From the NCBI GenBank assembly GCA_021785335.1, contig JAJYFW010000168.1, forward strand, positions 1 through 5,273: DNA of 5,273 nt, in the 5' to 3' direction. A program made the translations under genes and the position numbers. This DNA is from Pseudomonadota bacterium. Lineage in GTDB: Bacteria; Pseudomonadota; Alphaproteobacteria; Acetobacterales; Acetobacteraceae. Below the pieces are notes generated by a model. It saw nothing but the letters and a program-made list of their open reading frames with translations, was not told the DNA's origin and searched no databases. Every line of letters starts with the position of its first letter. Position 1 is the stretch's first letter. Positions 1 to 5,273 of this stretch are shown here, one piece after another.

Positions 1-313
1 GGTTCATGTAGGTGCGCGAGACCGCGATGACGATGTAGACGACGACCAGCTCGCTGAACCCCGGCATGAACGTGCCGCTCTTGGTGGTGTCGTAGAAGAA
101 CAGCAGGCGGATGAAGGATGCCCAGTTCTTGCTTTGCAGCGCGTTGAAGAACTGCTGGTTCCACGCGTTGAGCCAGACATTGATGCCGACCAGCGTCAGG
201 TTCGCGGCGATGATGACGCCCAGCAGGGTGCGGGCGAACCATTTCTCCTCCGACGCGTAGTAGGGCCGCGCGAGGCGCCAGGATTCGCGTAGGGCGTTGG
301 CGAGGCCGCGCAT
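1..313 (-). CDS. SbmA/BacA-YddA-like ABC transporter, N-terminal fragment
   Basis: This is the first 104 residues of an inner-membrane transporter; the rest lies beyond the left edge. The protein starts MRGLANALRESWRLARPYY and has a hydrophobic segment at about residues 27-49, followed by VWLNAWNQQFFNALQ (46-60), a signature of the ABC_membrane_2 (SbmA/BacA and YddA) group. A second hydrophobic segment begins near residue 87. In this family a permease domain of about six helices is usually followed by an ATP-binding domain (YddA type, roughly 570-620 residues); SbmA/BacA proper lack that domain and import peptides by proton motive force. The short N-terminus before the first helix fits the ATP-binding type better, but the deciding part is missing. 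Substrates of YddA-like members are mostly unknown. The ATG at 313 is preceded by GGGAG with a 5-base gap, making the start secure. The DUF1499 gene ends 9 bases upstream, so co-transcription is likely. Confidence 0.82.
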   Translation of the reverse strand, partial: MRGLANALRESWRLARPYYASEEKWFARTLLGVIIAANLTLVGINVWLNAWNQQFFNALQSKNWASFIRLLFFYDTTKSGTFMPGFSELVVVYIVIAVSRTYMN

Positions 314-317
314 CGGA

Positions 318-324
318 TCTCCCT
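318..324 (-). promoter_or_regulatory. Ribosome binding site of the transporter gene, overlapping the upstream stop codon
   Basis: On the minus strand the sequence reads TAGGGAGATCCGATG. The AGGGAGA is a good Shine-Dalgarno sequence 4-5 bases before the ATG at 313, and its first bases belong to the TAG stop codon (325-323) of the DUF1499 gene. This fixes the transporter start and suggests translational coupling between the two genes. Confidence 0.7.
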
Positions 325-760
325 ATTTCGTCTGCGCCACGGTGGCGGCGAGGGTGGCGAGCCAGGCGCGCACGCGCCCGCGGTTCACGCCGAGGTCGGA
401 ACGTCCATAGACGCTGCGCGACCACAGCACCAGCCAAGCACTGGTCTTGCCGGGCCCGGCCAGGGCCTGCGCCGTGACGAGGTCGGGGACGCTGAAGACG
501 GCGCTGCGGACGACATCGTCCGCCCGCGCGCGGGTCGGGAAAACCGCTTGCTTGGAGGGGCGGTTTTCGCCCGCCGCCAGCTCGCGCAGGCCGGCGAAGA
601 GCGACGCGGGGGGCACCTTGCAGAGCGGCGTTTCGATGTCGGGTGTCCTGGGCCGGACGATCGCGTGGGGATCGAGATAGCGCGCCGGCGGCAGCCCGCC
701 GATGCCGACGCTGGCACAGGCGGGGAAGACGAGGCTCGCGAGGAGGGCCATGAGGTACAC
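323..760 (-). CDS. DUF1499 family protein, possible lipoprotein
   Basis: A 145-residue protein whose C-terminal part, WSRSVYGRSDLGVNRGRVRAWL (about residues 113-134), matches the characteristic end of DUF1499 proteins, where a Y/W-SRS...G-SD-G-NR-RV-AWL pattern is typical; the motif RYLDPHAIVRPRTPD (27-41) fits the family's N-terminal part. The biochemical role of the family is not known. The N-terminus, MYLMALLASLVFPAC, is hydrophobic and ends in Cys15, so the protein may be a lipoprotein. The lipobox is poor, however (Phe-Pro-Ala before the Cys), and the leader has no basic residue. The start is uncertain: GTG at 760 and ATG at 751 are both possible, neither has a clear ribosome binding site, and the frame is closed by a stop at 791-793. 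The transporter gene follows after 9 bases, which suggests that the two act together at the envelope (inference). Confidence 0.75.
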   Translation of the reverse strand: MYLMALLASLVFPACASVGIGGLPPARYLDPHAIVRPRTPDIETPLCKVPPASLFAGLRELAAGENRPSKQAVFPTRARADDVVRSAVFSVPDLVTAQALAGPGKTSAWLVLWSRSVYGRSDLGVNRGRVRAWLATLAATVAQTK

Positions 761-789
761 GGTCGCGACGCGGAATGATGAAGGCGCTG

Positions 790-819
790 TTTATGGTCCG
801 AGGGCTCGCGGCCGGGCAA
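790..819 (-). promoter_or_regulatory. Possible sigma-70-type promoter for the DUF1499-transporter pair
   Basis: On the minus strand TTGCCC (819-814) and CATAAA (795-790) are separated by 18 bases. Each box matches 4 of 6 positions of the TTGACA/TATAAT consensus, and CATAAA is one of the few AT-rich spots in the interval. Transcription would begin near 783, giving a short leader before the start at 760 or 751. Weak matches of this kind arise by chance, so this is only a candidate. Confidence 0.25.
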
Positions 820-843
820 GCTTCGGCGGCATGACGATACGGT

Positions 844-873
844 CATGGGCGGGACTGGCATGGGCGGGACTAG
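844..873. repeat. Tandem 15-bp repeat, two copies
   Basis: The unit CATGGGCGGGACTGG (844-858) is followed directly by CATGGGCGGGACTAG (859-873), with 14 of 15 positions identical. It lies in the spacer between the EAL gene and the DUF1499 gene. It looks like a local slippage duplication; no dyad symmetry or hairpin was seen in it. Confidence 0.85.
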
Positions 874-881
874 CTTGATGT

Positions 882-895
882 CCGGGTGCCGGGTG
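882..895. repeat. Tandem 7-bp repeat, two perfect copies
   Basis: CCGGGTG occurs twice in a row (882-888 and 889-895), six bases beyond the stop codon of the EAL gene (901-903) and close to the 15-bp tandem repeat. Nothing here forms a terminator hairpin, so the spacer 761-900 holds only these repeats and the candidate promoter. Confidence 0.8.
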
Positions 896-900
896 GCTGA

Positions 901-1584
901 TCACGCGGCGATGGTATGGGGCGCGGCGAAGAGCGGGGCCTGGGCGGTGCGCACGCCAAGCGAGGCGAGGGCCGCGCGCTCTTCCTCTGCCTCGATGCCA
1001 CAGGCCGCGACGGTGATGCGCCGGGAAGCGGCAGCGGTGACCAGCGCGCGCGCCAGCCCCTGGCGTGGGCGGTTGCGGGGGATGTCGCGCACCAGCGAGG
1101 CGTCGAGCTTGATGGCGGCAAGCCGGAGGGAGCCGAGCAGGCGCAGCGACATGGCGCCGGTGCCGTAATGGTCGGCGACCACGCCAAGGCCCATGGCGTG
1201 CAGCGGTGCGAGATCGACTGTGTCGAGCAGGGGTTCGGGGATCTCGATGGCGAGGCGCGCCGGTGGGCAGGAGGTTGCCGCGAGCGCCGCGGCGGCGGCC
1301 TCGGCGAACGAACCGTCGGCCAGTGCCGCGGCGTCGGCGTTGACCGAGACGGGCATGGCGTGGGCGCCGCGCGCGTGTTCCGCGGCGGTGCGCAGCAGGG
1401 CGTGGATGGCCATGATGCGGTCGCGGATGGCGGCGGCGGGGAAAGGGCGGCCGGCGCGGTACCAGGCGGGCCAGGCTTCGGCGGCGACGACGGCGCCGGT
1501 CGCCAGGTCGTGGGCGTGTTGCAGGCGCAGGCCGAAGCGGAGGTCGGCCGGGTGGTGTGCGGAGCGCGGCAAGACGGATCCCAT
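901..1584 (-). CDS. Stand-alone degenerate EAL-domain protein
   Basis: A 227-residue cytoplasmic protein consisting almost entirely of one EAL domain, the fold of cyclic di-GMP phosphodiesterases. Numbering from the ATG at 1584, family landmarks appear in order: FGLRLQHAHDLATG (17-30), AEAW (35-38) in place of EAL, VSVN (N82), IEIPE (E114, E117), ADHYGTG (137-143) in place of DDFGTG, IKLD (K159), ACGIE (194-198) in place of AEGVE, and TAQAPLF (Q215). The first Glu, Asn, Glu, first Asp, Lys, last Glu and Gln of the active site are retained, but the second Asp of DDFGTG is His139 and the Glu of AEGVE is Cys195. By analogy with other EAL proteins these losses probably abolish hydrolysis, leaving nucleotide sensing or protein binding as likely roles. 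The start is not settled: ATGs at 1614 and 1665 are in frame, but they would only add low-quality sequence, and none has a ribosome binding site. No GGDEF, PAS or membrane segment is attached. Confidence 0.82.
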   Translation of the reverse strand: MGSVLPRSAHHPADLRFGLRLQHAHDLATGAVVAAEAWPAWYRAGRPFPAAAIRDRIMAIHALLRTAAEHARGAHAMPVSVNADAAALADGSFAEAAAAALAATSCPPARLAIEIPEPLLDTVDLAPLHAMGLGVVADHYGTGAMSLRLLGSLRLAAIKLDASLVRDIPRNRPRQGLARALVTAAASRRITVAACGIEAEEERAALASLGVRTAQAPLFAAPHTIAA

Positions 1585-1687
1585 GCGATGATGCGGGACG
1601 CATGCTGCGCGCATCCGGTGAACGAGGACTGAATGGGCACGGGGGCCTGTTAGGTTTGCATTCATCGCGGTCGCGGATGGTGCGACC

Positions 1688-1911
1688 ATGCCGACGACGA
1701 GCTTCGAGGGTGGGCGGAAGCTGGTCTTCTCGCACGCCCTGTTCCTCCGGGCGACCCGCTGCCGGCGGAGGTGCCGGGCGACGGCGGCGCGGGCACATCG
1801 GGGCGAGAGCGAGCACGCGTTGGCCGCGACCCGGGGTGGCGCGGCTGGCGCGCGCGCTTCGAGGAGGCGGGGGCAGCGCCGGACCGCGCCGTCGCGCAGA
1901 TGATCTGGTAG
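1688..1911 (+). pseudogene. Possible frameshifted small reading frame, unknown function
   Basis: From the ATG at 1688, the first 20 codons (MPTTSFEGGRKLVFSHALFL) have G or C at almost every third position, as real genes here do. From about 1750 the bias moves to another frame, which reads GDPLPAEVPGDGG and continues through GWRGWRARFEEAGAAPDRA (about 1837-1893) to a TAG at 1909-1911. One extra G in the GGG run at 1749-1751 would join the two into a protein of about 74 residues. Between 1795 and 1835 the bias is ambiguous, so there may be more than one lesion. GGATGG seven bases before the ATG is a weak ribosome binding site. I do not recognise the family. It may be a decayed gene, a sequencing error in an intact small gene, or chance in GC-rich DNA. 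Confidence 0.35.
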
Positions 1912-1941
1912 GTTGGTCCCCGCGAATGGAAGGAATTCGGG

Positions 1942-1948
1942 GGAGGAG
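1942..1948 (+). promoter_or_regulatory. Ribosome binding site of the 3-hydroxyacyl-CoA dehydrogenase-family gene
   Basis: GGAGGAG lies five bases before the ATG at 1954, a near-consensus Shine-Dalgarno sequence at good spacing. It fixes the start, which also places the NAD-binding glycine motif at the expected distance from the N-terminus. Confidence 0.8.
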
Positions 1949-1953
1949 CGTGC

Positions 1954-2853
1954 ATGCGCGAGGTGAAGACGGTCGCGGTGATCGGGGCCGGGACGATCGG
2001 GGCGAGTTGGGCGGCGTATTTCCTGAGCCGTGGATTGAAGGTGCGGGCAAGCGACCCGGCGCCGGGGGCCGAGGCGCTGATCGCGCGGATGGCGGCGGGG
2101 ATCGGTGCCGGCACGGCGGGGCTGGTGTTCGAGCGTGACCCGGTGCGGGCCGCCGAGGGCGCGGATTTCGTGCAGGAGAGCGCGCCCGAACGCTACGACG
2201 TGAAGCTCGGGCTGCTGCCGGCGGTCTCGCGGGCGGTGGGGCCCGACGTGCCGATCGCCTCCTCGAGTTCCGGGTTGCTGGTGTCGCGGCTGCGCGAGGG
2301 GTGCGCGCATCCGGGGCGGGTGCTGATCGGGCACCCGTTCAACCCGCCGCACCTGATGCCGCTGGTGGAGGTGGTGAGCGGCGAGGGGGCGGATGCGGCG
2401 GCCGTCGAGGCGGCGATGGCGTTCTACCGCCGTGTCGAAAAATATCCGATCCACATCCGCAAGGAAGTGCCGGGGCACGTGGCGAACCGGCTGCAGGCGG
2501 CGCTGTGGCGCGAGGCGGTGCACCTTGTCGCCGAGGGGGTGGCGAGTGTGGCCGACGTGGATGCGGCAATCAGTGAGGGGCCGGGGCTGCGCTGGGCGCT
2601 GATGGGGCCGAGCCTGACCTTCCATCTCGCGGGCGGCGACGGCGGGATGAAACATTTCCTCGGGCATCTGCTGCCGGCGATGCAGACCTGGTGGGACGAT
2701 CTCGGCACGCCGAGGGTGGACGCGGCGCTGCAGGCGAGGCTGGTGGCGGGCGTGGAGGAGGAAGCGGCGGGGCGCGACCTCGCGGCGCTGGCGGCGCGGC
2801 GGGACCGGTTTCTGCGCGAGCTGGTGGCGCTGCGGCGGAAGACGGATGGCTAG
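1954..2853 (+). CDS. 3-hydroxyacyl-CoA dehydrogenase family protein, carnitine 3-dehydrogenase-like
   Basis: A 299-residue, complete, cytoplasmic NAD-dependent dehydrogenase. The Rossmann domain opens with VAVIGAGTIG (residues 7-16, GxGxxG at 11-16), and Asp34 at the end of the second strand is the expected NAD ribose ligand. Catalytic-site motifs of the superfamily follow: SSSSG (103-107), GHPFNPPHLMPLVEVV (126-141, with His127 and Glu139 as the likely dyad), and HVANRLQAALWREA (175-188, Asn178). GPGLRWALMGP (209-219) and LTFHLAGGDGGMKHF (221-235) are typical of the subgroup with L-carnitine 3-dehydrogenase and lambda-crystallin/L-gulonate dehydrogenase rather than the 3-hydroxybutyryl-CoA enzymes. 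The expected reaction is oxidation of a 3-hydroxy acid to a 3-keto acid; the real substrate cannot be read from the sequence. The neighbours include no carnitine genes (no thioesterase, BKACE or betaine transporter in view). Its stop overlaps that of the convergent gene. Confidence 0.88.
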   Translation: MREVKTVAVIGAGTIGASWAAYFLSRGLKVRASDPAPGAEALIARMAAGIGAGTAGLVFERDPVRAAEGADFVQESAPERYDVKLGLLPAVSRAVGPDVPIASSSSGLLVSRLREGCAHPGRVLIGHPFNPPHLMPLVEVVSGEGADAAAVEAAMAFYRRVEKYPIHIRKEVPGHVANRLQAALWREAVHLVAEGVASVADVDAAISEGPGLRWALMGPSLTFHLAGGDGGMKHFLGHLLPAMQTWWDDLGTPRVDAALQARLVAGVEEEAAGRDLAALAARRDRFLRELVALRRKTDG

Positions 2854-5273
2854 GCCAGGGATTCCGCGAGCACCACGGCGGAGTGCTTCGCCTCGCGCCC
2901 GGCGAGGTCGCGGATCTGGTGGCGGCAGGAGAAACCGTCGGCGACGATGAGGTCGTCGGCGCCCGCGGCGCGGATGGCGGGAAGCAGCGATGCCTCCGCC
3001 ATGGCGCGCGAGACGTCCTGTGTTTCGGCCTGGTAGCCGAAGGTGCCGGCCATGCCGCAGCAGGACGAGGCGATGGGCCTGACCGCGAGTTCCGGCACCG
3101 CGCGCAGCGTGGCCAGCGCGGGGTTGAAGGCGCCGAAGCTCTTCTGGTGGCAGTGGCCGTGGACGTGGGCGGTGGCGGCGCGGGGCTTGAGCGGCAGGTC
3201 GGGCCTGATGCGGGCGAGGTATTCGCCGAGGAGTTCGGCGCGGTGGGCGAGGGATTGTGCCTCGGGGCCGGGGAACATGCCGGGGATTTCGTCGCGCAGG
3301 GTGAGCAGGCAGGAGGGTTCGATGCCGACGACGGGCTTGTCGCCGGCGCAGGCGTCGAGCAGGCGGCGCATCTCGGCGCGGGCGCGGGGGATGTCGCCGG
3401 CGGCGAGTGCCGCGCGGCCGCAGCAGAGCGGGCGGGAGTTGTCGGAGGCTACGGCCACGCCTGAGCCGGTGGCACGCAGGACGGCGAGTGCCGCGCGGAG
3501 ATTGCCTGGCTCGTAGGCGCGGTTGAACGTGTCGGCGAGGAGGAGGATTTCTCCCTGTGCGTCGCCCTCGCGGTCGCGGAACGGATTGCTGTCGAAACGG
3601 GGCGGGCGGCGGCCGAGGCCAGCGGCGCGCATGGCGACGGGTGAGCCCGCGACGGCGTTGGCGATGGGGGCGATCCTGCCGGCGAGCGGGGCGAGGTTGG
3701 GCAGGCGGGCGAGAAGCCTGTCGCGGGGCGGGATGCCGTGCTTTGCGGCGCGGGCGGCCTGCGCCTCTATTTTCAGGCGTGCCATGTCGACGCCCGTCGG
3801 GCATTCGCGGCGGCAGGCCTTGCAGCTGACGCAGAGGCCGAGGGCCTCCGCGACTTCCTCCGAAGCCAGGCCGTCGCGGCCGATCTGGCCGGTGAGGGCG
3901 AGGCGCAGCGTGGCGGCTCGGCCGCGCGTCACGTGCGCCTCGTCGCGCGTGGCGCGAAAGGAGGGGCACATCACCTCGGCGTCGAAGCCGCGGCAGGTGC
4001 CGTTGCTGTTGCACATCTCGACCGCGCCGAGCAGCGCGCCGGGATGGGCGGACCAGTCGAAGACCGTGGGCGGCGCGGGGATGGGCGCGTAGCCGGGGCC
4101 GTAGCGGAACAGCGTGCGGTCGTCCATGCGCGGCGGGCGGACGATGCGGCCTGGGTTGAGCGTGGCGGCGGGATCGAATGCGTCCTTCACCCGTTCAAAG
4201 GCGGCAACGATACGTTCCCCGAACATCTCGCGGTGGAATTCGGAGCGGACGATGCCGTCGCCGTGCTCGCCGCTGTGGCTGCCCTTGTATTCGCGCACGA
4301 GGGCGAAGGCTTCCTCGGCGACCGCGCGCATGCGCGCGATGTCGGCGGGGTCCTTCATGTTGAGGACGGGGCGGACGTGCAGGCAGCCGACCGAGGCGTG
4401 GGCGTACCAGGTGCCCCTGAGGCCGTGGCGGGCGAAGACATCGGTAAGGCGCGAGGTGTAGGCGCCGAGGTCGTCGAGCGCGACGGCGCAGTCCTCGATG
4501 AAGGAGACGGGTTTTCCGTCGCCCTTCATCGACATCATGATGTTGAGCCCGGCCTCGCGCACCGAGGCGATGGCGGCCTGGAACGGTGCCTCGGTCGCGC
4601 GGACGACGGCGTTGGGGTAGCCGAGGTCGGCCATCATCGTTTCGAGGTCGGCGAGCTTGGCGAGGAGGGGCGCGTCCTCCTCGCCGTGGAACTCGACGAG
4701 GAGGAGCGAGTCCGGCTCGCCGATGAGCATCTTGTCGATAGTGGGCCTGTAGATGGGAATGCCGCGGCCGAGGTCGATCATCGTGCGGTCCACCAGTTCC
4801 ACCGCCTCGGGGTCGAGGGTGACGAGGTGCTTCGTCGCTTCCATCGCCGCGAGGAAGGTGGGGAACTGGCAGATACCGACCACCTTGCGCGGCTTGATGC
4901 TGGCAAGCTTGAGGGTGATGGCGGCGGAGACCGCGAGCGTGCCCTCGGAACCGACGAGGAGGCGGGCGAGGTTGGTGGGTTTTCCGGGCACCAGCGCATC
5001 GATGTTGTAGCCGCCGACGCGGCGCAGGACTCTGGGGAAGCGCCGCGCGATTTCCTCCGCCTCGGTCGCGCCGAGGGCGCGGAGTTGCGCAATCAGAGAG
5101 GCGATCGTGTCGGGGACGTTCCCGCCGGGATTGTCGCCGATGGGGGCGAAGCGGAATTGCGTGCCGTCGGCGAGCAGCGCGTCGATGGCGAGCACGTTGT
5201 CGGCCATCAGCCCGTAGCGGATCGATTTGGCGCCGCAGGAATTGTTGCCGGCCATGCCGCCGATGGTGGCACG
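2850..5273 (-). CDS. FAD-linked, Fe-S D-2-hydroxyacid dehydrogenase (Dld-II/YdiJ type), 5' truncated by window
   Basis: The last 807 residues of a protein whose family is usually about 930-1020 long; its start lies past the right edge. Numbering from the Met at 5255, the fragment opens in the FAD-binding domain with GMAGNNSCGAKSIRYG (the first Gly just precedes that Met) and GSEGTLAVS (102-110). The FAD-oxidase C-terminal domain follows, with YAHASVGCLHVRP (284-296), HSGEHGDGIVR (327-337) and LNPGRIV (366-372). A ferredoxin-like segment has Cys415, 421 and 430, then CVSCKACRRECP (475-486), enough for two 4Fe-4S clusters. The C-terminal part carries cysteine-rich CCG motifs: LCCGR (610-614), EPSC (646-649), HGHCHQK (699-705) and SCCGMAGTFG (731-740). 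Known relatives are Shewanella Dld-II (D-lactate dehydrogenase) and E. coli YdiJ (D-2-hydroxyglutarate dehydrogenase). Electrons probably pass from FAD through the clusters to the respiratory chain. D-lactate and D-2-hydroxyglutarate are both possible substrates. No transmembrane segment is seen; all motifs look intact. Confidence 0.92.
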   Translation of the reverse strand, partial: RATIGGMAGNNSCGAKSIRYGLMADNVLAIDALLADGTQFRFAPIGDNPGGNVPDTIASLIAQLRALGATEAEEIARRFPRVLRRVGGYNIDALVPGKPTNLARLLVGSEGTLAVSAAITLKLASIKPRKVVGICQFPTFLAAMEATKHLVTLDPEAVELVDRTMIDLGRGIPIYRPTIDKMLIGEPDSLLLVEFHGEEDAPLLAKLADLETMMADLGYPNAVVRATEAPFQAAIASVREAGLNIMMSMKGDGKPVSFIEDCAVALDDLGAYTSRLTDVFARHGLRGTWYAHASVGCLHVRPVLNMKDPADIARMRAVAEEAFALVREYKGSHSGEHGDGIVRSEFHREMFGERIVAAFERVKDAFDPAATLNPGRIVRPPRMDDRTLFRYGPGYAPIPAPPTVFDWSAHPGALLGAVEMCNSNGTCRGFDAEVMCPSFRATRDEAHVTRGRAATLRLALTGQIGRDGLASEEVAEALGLCVSCKACRRECPTGVDMARLKIEAQAARAAKHGIPPRDRLLARLPNLAPLAGRIAPIANAVAGSPVAMRAAGLGRRPPRFDSNPFRDREGDAQGEILLLADTFNRAYEPGNLRAALAVLRATGSGVAVASDNSRPLCCGRAALAAGDIPRARAEMRRLLDACAGDKPVVGIEPSCLLTLRDEIPGMFPGPEAQSLAHRAELLGEYLARIRPDLPLKPRAATAHVHGHCHQKSFGAFNPALATLRAVPELAVRPIASSCCGMAGTFGYQAETQDVSRAMAEASLLPAIRAAGADDLIVADGFSCRHQIRDLAGREAKHSAVVLAESLA

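Larger units (their letters stand above)
1585..1953. other. Divergent intergenic region
   Basis: These 369 bases separate the minus-strand EAL gene from the plus-strand dehydrogenase gene and must carry the promoters of both. I found no convincing -35/-10 pair in either direction. The only structured content is a short broken plus-strand reading frame (listed separately) and a TCGCGG direct repeat at 1665-1676. If the EAL gene starts at 1614 or 1665, the region is correspondingly shorter. Confidence 0.5.

Noticed and set aside
1614..1665. Longer EAL protein starting at the ATG at 1614 or 1665
   Set aside because: Both are in frame, but the added residues show weaker third-position GC bias, match no EAL sequence and have no ribosome binding site. 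They cannot be fully excluded.
1912..1953. A promoter directly upstream of the 3-hydroxyacyl-CoA dehydrogenase-family gene
   Set aside because: GAATTC and TTGGTC occur, but not at a spacing or with matches that make a believable -35/-10 pair.
791..2050. A 419-codon minus-strand frame over the EAL gene and intergenic region
   Set aside because: Its translation is dominated by Arg, Pro and His, and it lies in a different frame from the recognisable EAL motifs.
2820..2880. A rho-independent terminator between the two convergent genes
   Set aside because: The stop codons overlap, and no GC-rich hairpin followed by a T run was seen on either strand.
2691..3464. A 257-codon plus-strand frame opposite the FAD/Fe-S gene
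   Set aside because: Gly/Ala-rich shadow with no recognisable motif; the opposite strand carries intact cysteine motifs of a known family.
901..4014. A minus-strand frame open for about 3.1 kb that includes the EAL domain
   Set aside because: Only its last 227-254 codons look like protein. Upstream it runs antisense to the dehydrogenase gene and then in a wrong frame of the FAD/Fe-S gene, with Arg/Pro/His-rich composition typical of shadow frames in GC-rich DNA.

Overview
The window is GC-rich DNA with a strong G/C third-position bias in every convincing gene. Together with the families present (a DUF1499 protein, an SbmA/YddA-like transporter, a lone EAL-domain protein and a long FAD/Fe-S D-hydroxyacid dehydrogenase) this suggests a high-GC alphaproteobacterium, possibly of the Rhodospirillales/Acetobacteraceae type. 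The taxonomic guess is inference only. No rRNA, tRNA, CRISPR array or insertion sequence was seen.

Layout from left to right. Bases 1-313 (minus) hold the N-terminal 104 residues of a membrane protein of the SbmA/BacA-YddA ABC transporter group, cut by the window edge. Nine bases upstream of its start ends a DUF1499 protein (323-760, minus) with a possible lipoprotein-type leader; the two look like one transcription unit. A 140-base spacer (761-900) carries two short tandem repeats and a weak promoter-like motif. Next comes a stand-alone, degenerate EAL-domain protein (901-1584, minus). The 369 bases from 1585 to 1953 separate it from a divergent gene and contain what looks like a short, frameshifted plus-strand reading frame (1688-1911).

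The right half contains two metabolic genes facing each other: a 299-residue 3-hydroxyacyl-CoA dehydrogenase-family protein of the carnitine 3-dehydrogenase/lambda-crystallin type (1954-2853, plus), and the C-terminal 807 residues of a large FAD-linked, iron-sulfur D-2-hydroxyacid dehydrogenase of the Dld-II/YdiJ type (2850-5273, minus, 5' end outside the window). Their stop codons interlock in one CTAG, so there is no intergenic space between them.

Both metabolic genes encode hydroxyacid or hydroxyacyl oxidoreductases, one NAD-dependent and soluble, the other flavin/Fe-S based and probably feeding electrons to the respiratory chain. Their convergent arrangement argues against an operon, so a shared pathway is only a possibility. 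No clearly new multi-gene system was seen. The most unusual items are the active-site-degenerate EAL protein, the interlocked stop codons and the broken small reading frame.
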